Under the pieces are notes generated by a model, which did not search any database, was not told the DNA's origin, and was given only the letters and a program-made list of their open reading frames with translations. Below are positions 5,072 through 8,728 of a stretch of DNA of 8,728 bases, one piece after another. Every line of letters begins with the position of its first letter. Positions within the stretch are counted from its first letter, which is position 1. The translations under genes and the position numbers were made by a program. Origin of the DNA: Thermaceae bacterium (lineage in GTDB: Bacteria; Deinococcota; Deinococci; Deinococcales; Marinithermaceae); NCBI GenBank assembly GCA_026989475.1, contig JALSJG010000254.1:1-8728 (forward strand), in the 5' to 3' direction.

Positions 5072-5945
5072 AGTTGATGGGCTGACGCACGTGTACCCAA
5101 ACGGCGTGCACGCCCTCAACGAGGTTAGCTTCGAGGCTTCCGGCGCGTTCGGGTTGGCGGGTCCGAACGGCGCGGGCAAGACCACCTTGATGCGCATTCT
5201 GGCAACCCTGCTCGTGCCTACCTCAGGAGTTGCAGAAGTGGAGGGCGTGCCGGTCGACCGGGTGGAGGAGGTTCGTAAAATGCTGGGTTATCTACCCCAG
5301 CACGTTGATTTTTACCCTTCCCTAACGGCTTTCGAAACCCTGGAGTACTTCAGCCTGCTTTCCGGTGTGGCCCCCCGCCCAAAACGGCTTCGCGAGCTGC
5401 TGGCACTCGTAGGGCTTTCCGAAGCTGCGGACAGGCGCGTGGGCGGCTTTTCGGGCGGGATGAAGCGACGGCTTGGGCTCGCTGTAGCGCTGGTCCACGA
5501 CCCCAGGGTCGTGATTGTGGACGAACCCACTGCGGGCTTGGACCCCGAAGGCCGGATCGAGGTGCGCAACGTACTGAGTGCGCTAGGGGCGGAGCGTACC
5601 GTTTTGCTCTCGACGCACATCCTTCCAGACGTCGAGGCGGTCTGCAATCGAATGGCCATACTTTTAGAGGGAAGAATTCGCTTCGTGGGTACGCCCCAGG
5701 AGCTGGCGGCGCAGGCCGAGGGGAAGGTCGTCGAGTTGCGGGTGCCCGCCGCCGCCGTAGACGAATTGCGCCGCACCCACCAGGTCGTTGCCGTGCGATA
5801 CGACGGCGGTGAGGCGATCGTGCGAGCGTTGTGGAACGGCGAGAGTGCGCCGCAAGATGGAGCATTGGTCGAGCCGAGCGCCGAAGACGGCTACTTCTAC
5901 CTCCTCCACCAGGCATCGTCCGGGGGGGAACCGCAGGAGGCTTAA
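5061..5945 (+). CDS. ABC transporter ATP-binding protein
   Basis: This 294-residue cytoplasmic ATPase has every hallmark motif: Walker A GPNGAGKTT (34-42), Q-loop LPQ (78-80), signature FSGGMKRR (130-137), Walker B VVIVDEPT (150-157), D-loop AGLD (158-161) and H-loop His186. The region after about 215 is a C-terminal extension typical of ABC-2 export ATPases such as the CcmA/NatA type. It is predicted to power the two permeases encoded next. The ATG at 5061 is preceded by a GGAAGGGGGAAG purine run. It overlaps the end of the thioredoxin-like gene, and its stop is two bases from the first permease start, so the three genes are translationally coupled. The cargo may be the upstream peptide after Sec export (removal or self-protection) or something unrelated to it; this is inference. 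Confidence 0.93.
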   Translation: MGIRVDGLTHVYPNGVHALNEVSFEASGAFGLAGPNGAGKTTLMRILATLLVPTSGVAEVEGVPVDRVEEVRKMLGYLPQHVDFYPSLTAFETLEYFSLLSGVAPRPKRLRELLALVGLSEAADRRVGGFSGGMKRRLGLAVALVHDPRVVIVDEPTAGLDPEGRIEVRNVLSALGAERTVLLSTHILPDVEAVCNRMAILLEGRIRFVGTPQELAAQAEGKVVELRVPAAAVDELRRTHQVVAVRYDGGEAIVRALWNGESAPQDGALVEPSAEDGYFYLLHQASSGGEPQEA

Positions 5946-5947
5946 AG

Positions 5948-7468
5948 ATGGGACCGCTCGTCGTGGCGGAGCTCAAACCCCTCGTCAGGGCTTGGTTCCC
6001 GCTCGTGCTCGCCGCACTGGCCAGCGCCACCTACGTGATGGGCGAAACCAGTCAGGCCTCCAACGGCTGGGCGTCGGTGGGTCTTATCGCGGGAAGCTGG
6101 ATGGCCCTTTGGTTCTACTTGGCTTTCTTTCCCACAGCCCTCGCTTACGGGTGGTTCCGGTCCGATGCCCAGCGCGAGCTCACCTGGCCCAGGAAGACCC
6201 GTACGCTCCGCCAGCTCGCGGCCAAAGCCCTCGCGCTGCTGCTCGTAGGTCTCGGGATCTGGGCGTGCGTGGTCGCGCTTGCGCTGGCGGCCATGCTGGC
6301 TGCTCAGAAATCCGGGTCGGTCCTGCCCTGGGCCCTGGTCAAAACCGCATTATTTAGTCTGCCCTCGGTGGCGTTCGGTATCGCGTTCCTGTTTTTCCTT
6401 GCAGCACTGGTACACAACCGCGTCGTCGCCTACGGCCTGGCGACCGCATTCTTCTTGCTGGCGCTGGTATTATCCAGCCCCGAGCGACCGGCCTACCTTC
6501 TTCCCCTCTTCAAGCCTACTAGCCGGCTCGTATCGGAATTCGTAGGGTTCGGATTTTTCGCACCCGTAATCTACCTGCAGAAGGCCTACACATTGGCGTT
6601 CGCCGGTTCCCTGTTTTTCGCGGCGGTTTATTTCGTGAGTCGGCGCAGGCGCCCAACGGAACCCGTAGCCGGCATGGCCAGCCTCCTTTTTCTTTTTGCG
6701 ACGCTGGCGCTTGCCCTGGTCTTAATGAAGCAACCCCCGCAGGCCGCTTGGGTTGAGCGAAATCGGGAGGAGTGGACCGCGCTGGCTACGCTCGCCGGAT
6801 CGGGGGCGGTCCCCGCAAGTGATCTTTTCTACAAGACGTTCACCTACCGCGCGGGGGATCGTGTGCTCAGAGTGGCGGCGTTCGCCCCGCTGGCAAAATG
6901 CCAGCTCGCCTTCATGGACCGCTACCTTCAAACCTTGACCCTCTTCGGGGTGAAGGGCCGGGTAGCGTCCGCAGCTGAGGTCCCCTACCGCACTTCGGCG
7001 ACCGTAAAGGGCGGGGTTTTGCTGTTGCCTGAGCGTTACCGGTTCCGTGAAGGACCGTGGTGCGAGCGTAGCGCGATCCGCGAGGCCGTGGACCTCCTGA
7101 TTCCGACCCCCAACGTCCGCCGGCACCTGGAGCGCGGGGAGGATGCACGCGCTACCGACAGGGAAGCCCTTATGCGCAGGCTGAACGAGGCTAGGCGTGT
7201 TCGGGTCGTCCAGCTTCTGGCCGCGTGGTACGCCACGAAGCAGCTTTTGGGAAACGACGCGCTCGCAAAAGAGCTGCGACTTTGGGACAGGCTGCGAAAG
7301 GGGCTGCCGGTCTATGAAGCGTTGCAGCGGAGCGGGGCCATTGGAGCGGCGTTCGCCACCGCCGGAGGCACGGTAGGGGAGGCCCTGGACCGGTGGCGTG
7401 GGCAGAACGGTGACACGATTTTGCGTTTTATCGAAGCGGCGATCGTCGAGAGAGGGGGGGAGAGGTGA
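5948..7468 (+). CDS. ABC-2-like permease with a large extracytoplasmic C-terminal domain
   Basis: This 506-residue protein has about seven hydrophobic segments (near 14-31, 43-68, 92-119, 132-155, 159-177, 200-229 and 241-260). Basic loops at RSDAQRELTWPRKTRTLR (70-88) and SRRRRPTE (231-238) mark the cytoplasmic side. By the positive-inside rule the last segment leaves residues 261-506 outside the membrane. That domain has C319 and C372, which could form a disulfide, and helical stretches such as VVQLLAAWYATKQLLGNDAL (420-439). It has no HExxH or other motif I recognise, although ABC-2 permeases fused to M1-peptidase-like domains exist. AGGAGG (5935-5940) fixes the start at ATG 5948. The end overlaps the next permease by four bases (GTGA). 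It probably forms a heterodimeric channel with that smaller permease, driven by the preceding ATPase. Confidence 0.8.
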   Translation: MGPLVVAELKPLVRAWFPLVLAALASATYVMGETSQASNGWASVGLIAGSWMALWFYLAFFPTALAYGWFRSDAQRELTWPRKTRTLRQLAAKALALLLVGLGIWACVVALALAAMLAAQKSGSVLPWALVKTALFSLPSVAFGIAFLFFLAALVHNRVVAYGLATAFFLLALVLSSPERPAYLLPLFKPTSRLVSEFVGFGFFAPVIYLQKAYTLAFAGSLFFAAVYFVSRRRRPTEPVAGMASLLFLFATLALALVLMKQPPQAAWVERNREEWTALATLAGSGAVPASDLFYKTFTYRAGDRVLRVAAFAPLAKCQLAFMDRYLQTLTLFGVKGRVASAAEVPYRTSATVKGGVLLLPERYRFREGPWCERSAIREAVDLLIPTPNVRRHLERGEDARATDREALMRRLNEARRVRVVQLLAAWYATKQLLGNDALAKELRLWDRLRKGLPVYEALQRSGAIGAAFATAGGTVGEALDRWRGQNGDTILRFIEAAIVERGGER

Positions 7469-8121
7469 AGAGGCTCTGGATGGAGCTTTCGCTCTCCCCA
7501 CTCCCTTTCGCAGCCTTGCTTTTTGGACTCGTCGCCGGCCTTTGGATCAACCCGGTCGTGCTCTACAGCACTGGTGCTAGCGGCTATCTCGCCGCACGCT
7601 TCCTTGAGGTCGTGGGCTTCGTGATCGGAACGATGCTGGGTGGTCAGCTGCTTACCCCTGAGTTGCGGGGGCGAACCGCTGAGATGATCGGCGCGCGCAG
7701 TCCCGGGTTAGCCGGCGTCCTGTTCGTGCGCATCCAGCTCGCACTGGCCGCATGGCTTGTGGATTCATTTTGGATTGCCTCGCTGCTCCTTTGGTCCGAT
7801 CCGGGCCGCAGCATGGGCGTGTTGACCCTTAGCTTCGCTGTTTCGGGTTTCGCTGGTCTGGCTGTGGCCACAGCGGCGTTGACCCACACCGGCAGCCAAA
7901 CCGCCGCCATGGCGGCGAGCTCGTTCGTGCTCGGGGCCTTTCTGGTTCTAAGGGCGTCGGGTTGGGCGCTGGGGGTCGTTGAACTTTTTCCGCTCTATTC
8001 GTTCTATGCTGACTCTGAGCTGTTCAGGGCAAAGCTGTTTTGGCTGTTTGTCGCGGTTGCCCTCGTGGGCTACGCGCTCTATCGTGCCCATCGACCCGTG
8101 GCGTTGTTGCGGGAAGCATAG
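7465..8121 (+). CDS. Second ABC-2-type permease subunit
   Basis: This 218-residue protein has about six membrane segments (near 14-30, 46-63, 84-109, 117-138, 147-163 and 189-206). After the second one comes LTPELRGRTAEMIGARSPG (63-81), resembling the 'E-x-x-x-GT-x-E-x-L-x-x-x-P' coupling segment of ABC-2 permeases that contacts the ATPase. It starts at GTG 7465, overlapping the stop of the large permease by four bases, with a purine-rich GGGGGGAGAG immediately ahead. It has no cysteine and no extra domain, in contrast to its partner. It is locally AT-richer than the flanking chromosome (27 of 60 bases G+C at 7981-8040). It probably completes the transporter and ends the operon. No clear forward terminator follows in the 76 bases before the convergent minus-strand gene. 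Confidence 0.8.
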   Translation: MKRLWMELSLSPLPFAALLFGLVAGLWINPVVLYSTGASGYLAARFLEVVGFVIGTMLGGQLLTPELRGRTAEMIGARSPGLAGVLFVRIQLALAAWLVDSFWIASLLLWSDPGRSMGVLTLSFAVSGFAGLAVATAALTHTGSQTAAMAASSFVLGAFLVLRASGWALGVVELFPLYSFYADSELFRAKLFWLFVAVALVGYALYRAHRPVALLREA

Positions 8122-8162
8122 GGTCGCGCGTGCAAAGATCGGGCGGCCCAGGTTTGGCCAGG

Positions 8163-8187
8163 AAAAGCGGACGCTAACTCCACGTCC
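8163..8187 (-). terminator. Rho-independent terminator of the small minus-strand gene
   Basis: Read on the minus strand, GGACG (8187-8183) and CGTCC (8173-8169) form a short stem with a nine-base loop, followed two bases later by TTTT (8166-8163). It lies just after the TGA of the 73-residue gene. The stem is short for a thermophile but the order is right. Confidence 0.5.
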
Positions 8188-8197
8188 AGTGGTATCG

Positions 8198-8419
8198 TCA
8201 CCGCAAACCCAGCATCACCCCGAAGGTGGCCACGTCGCCGTGGCCGGAAGACTGTGACTCGGCGATGATCTCCTCCGTCACCGCGAAGATCATCCCCCCG
8301 CGGCAAAGGAGAGCAAGCGGGGCAAAATTTGTGTCAAATTCTTGCAAGAAGGTCCATCGGTCTAGCTCCAGTAGCGCCTGCAGCCTCCCTTTCACCACCT
8401 TGGCGATTGTTTCCTTCAT
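8198..8419 (-). CDS. Small protein of unknown function, convergent to the transporter operon
   Basis: This 73-residue protein on the minus strand is supported by GGAGG (8429-8425) five bases before its ATG and a terminator right after its stop. It has an amphipathic N-terminal helix (about 1-28, KVVKGRLQALLELDRWTFLQ), a hydrophobic middle (about 32-48, with the only Cys at 39), and a Gly/Ser-rich tail (SSGHGDVATFGVMLGLR). It has no signal peptide and no membrane span long enough to be certain. I recognise no family. It is the last gene inside the direct repeats and points toward the transporter genes, so it probably belongs to the cluster. A small immunity protein, a cytoplasmic regulator or a second leader-bearing peptide are all possible, and none is shown. 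Its own promoter would overlap the palindrome at 8430-8439 and the end of the repeat. Confidence 0.6.
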   Translation of the reverse strand: MKETIAKVVKGRLQALLELDRWTFLQEFDTNFAPLALLCRGGMIFAVTEEIIAESQSSGHGDVATFGVMLGLR

Positions 8420-8429
8420 CGGTGCCTCC

Positions 8430-8439
8430 GGGGTACCCC
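8430..8439. promoter_or_regulatory. GGGGTACCCC palindrome upstream of the small minus-strand gene
   Basis: This perfect 10-bp palindrome adjoins the Shine-Dalgarno sequence of the 73-residue gene and lies between it and the right direct repeat. It is well placed to act as an operator. It differs from the palindrome at 4092-4109, so the two need not bind the same regulator. Confidence 0.3.
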
Positions 8440-8450
8440 CTTTACGCTTT

Positions 8451-8508
8451 CCGTTCGGAGTCGGGCGAGGGCTGGCCTGCTGCTTTGCGCCGAGACGAGG
8501 CGGTACAC
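8451..8508. repeat. Right copy of the 58-bp direct repeat flanking the peptide/ABC cluster
   Basis: It matches 3409-3466 at 57 of 58 positions in the same orientation, 5042 bases away. Its left end is 31 bases from the start of the minus-strand small gene, mirroring the 31 bases between the left copy and the LuxR-type gene. It lacks the GGATCCC that lets the left copy form a hairpin. Both copies contain CTGGCC and CGGTACAC near the two ends. No integrase or transposase gene is found between the copies. Confidence 0.9.
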
Positions 8509-8531
8509 GGCTTTGGTTGTTCCCGTCAAAG

Positions 8532-8555
8532 ACGGGCGGGTATCCTCCCGCCCGT
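8532..8555 (-). terminator. Strong GC hairpin after the right-edge minus-strand gene
   Basis: ACGGGCGGG (8532-8540) pairs perfectly with CCCGCCCGT (8547-8555) around a six-base loop. On the minus strand it follows the stop at 8576 by 20 bases and is succeeded by CTTTG, a weak T-run. An overlapping alternative hairpin (CCCGTC 8522-8527 / GACGGG 8531-8536) shares one arm. It most likely ends the minus-strand transcript. Confidence 0.55.
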
Positions 8556-8575
8556 GCCCTGCGTGCATGTACGTT

Positions 8576-8728
8576 TTACCGGTCGGTGCAGCCCGTTCTC
8601 CGGTCCGCGCCGTGTCCTCGGCCGCCGTGGTTCATGCCGAGTGCCTGCATCTGCTCGGGGCTTAAGGTGCCGCCCGACTCGGCCGCGGCCTGGAAGGCGG
8701 GCAGATGCATCTCCTTGGAGGCCCGGCG
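8576..8728 (-). CDS. C-terminal fragment of a minus-strand protein, possibly ferritin-like
   Basis: The frame is open from the window edge to a TAA at 8578-8576 and gives the last 50 residues of a protein. It contains SKEMHLPAFQ followed by GGTLSPEQMQALGM and a Gly/His-rich tail (NHGGRGHG) with one Cys near the end. The S-x-x-x-HLxAF pattern followed by 'LSxEQ' loosely resembles the C-terminus of DUF2202-type ferritin-like proteins, but the match is weak and the Gly/His tail could simply bind metal. Consistent codon use and a hairpin after the stop support a real gene. It lies outside the direct repeats, so it belongs to the flanking chromosome. Confidence 0.55.
   Translation of the reverse strand, partial: RRASKEMHLPAFQAAAESGGTLSPEQMQALGMNHGGRGHGADRRTGCTDR

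Noticed and set aside
8122..8197. Forward terminator for the transporter operon
   Set aside because: The only hairpin here has its T-run on the minus-strand side, so it serves the convergent small gene.
3399..8508. The flanking repeats as ends of an insertion sequence or as a CRISPR pair
   Set aside because: They are direct rather than terminal inverted repeats, no transposase is present, and there are only two copies 5 kb apart with genes between them.

Overview
The window is very GC-rich bacterial DNA. One 60-base row (601-660) is 49/60 G+C. Genes are tightly packed, ribosome-binding sites are strong GGAGG types, and several genes have a TANNNT -10 box 5-11 bases from the start codon, so their mRNAs are probably leaderless or nearly so. 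Together with the protein flavour this suggests the Deinococcota (Thermus side: Thermus, Oceanithermus, Marinithermus or Meiothermus type). That assignment is inference, since no marker gene is present.

Left part (1-3377, all + strand, GC-extreme). It opens with the C-terminal end of a SIS-domain sugar-phosphate protein. Next come a ThiF/E1-like adenylyltransferase with no cysteine at all, an ornithine cyclodeaminase/mu-crystallin family protein that lacks a block of about 30 residues and its usual catalytic residues, a small VOC-fold protein, and a four-pass membrane protein with a C-terminal M23 peptidase domain. The last three genes are joined by overlaps or very short gaps and are probably one transcript.

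Middle part (3399-8508). A near-identical direct repeat (58 bp core, 57/58 identical, about 5.04 kb apart) encloses a self-contained gene cluster. The cluster holds a LuxR-type regulator with a degenerate receiver domain and a perfect TATAAT box. After it is an ornate regulatory region with a G11 tract, a G-quadruplex-capable run, a promoter and two dyads. Then come a secreted 81-residue precursor rich in Tyr and containing four Cys, a hairpin without a T-tract, a membrane-anchored thioredoxin/TlpA-like protein, an ABC ATPase, a 506-residue permease with a large extracytoplasmic C-terminal domain, and a second, 218-residue permease. A convergent 73-residue gene on the minus strand, with its own RBS and terminator, closes the cluster. 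Much of the transporter section is less GC-rich than the flanks (27/60 at 7981-8040).

Interpretation: the layout (regulator, secreted Cys peptide, thiol oxidoreductase, dedicated ABC transporter with two permeases, small orphan protein) resembles a bacteriocin or secreted-peptide cluster with export or self-protection functions. Sec-secreted lactococcin 972-type loci and the skf operon are the nearest known parallels in layout, but neither the peptide nor the whole set matches a family I recognise. This is the best candidate here for an undescribed system.

Right edge (8509-8728). A hairpin terminator on the minus strand follows the C-terminal end of a minus-strand gene that runs out of the window.
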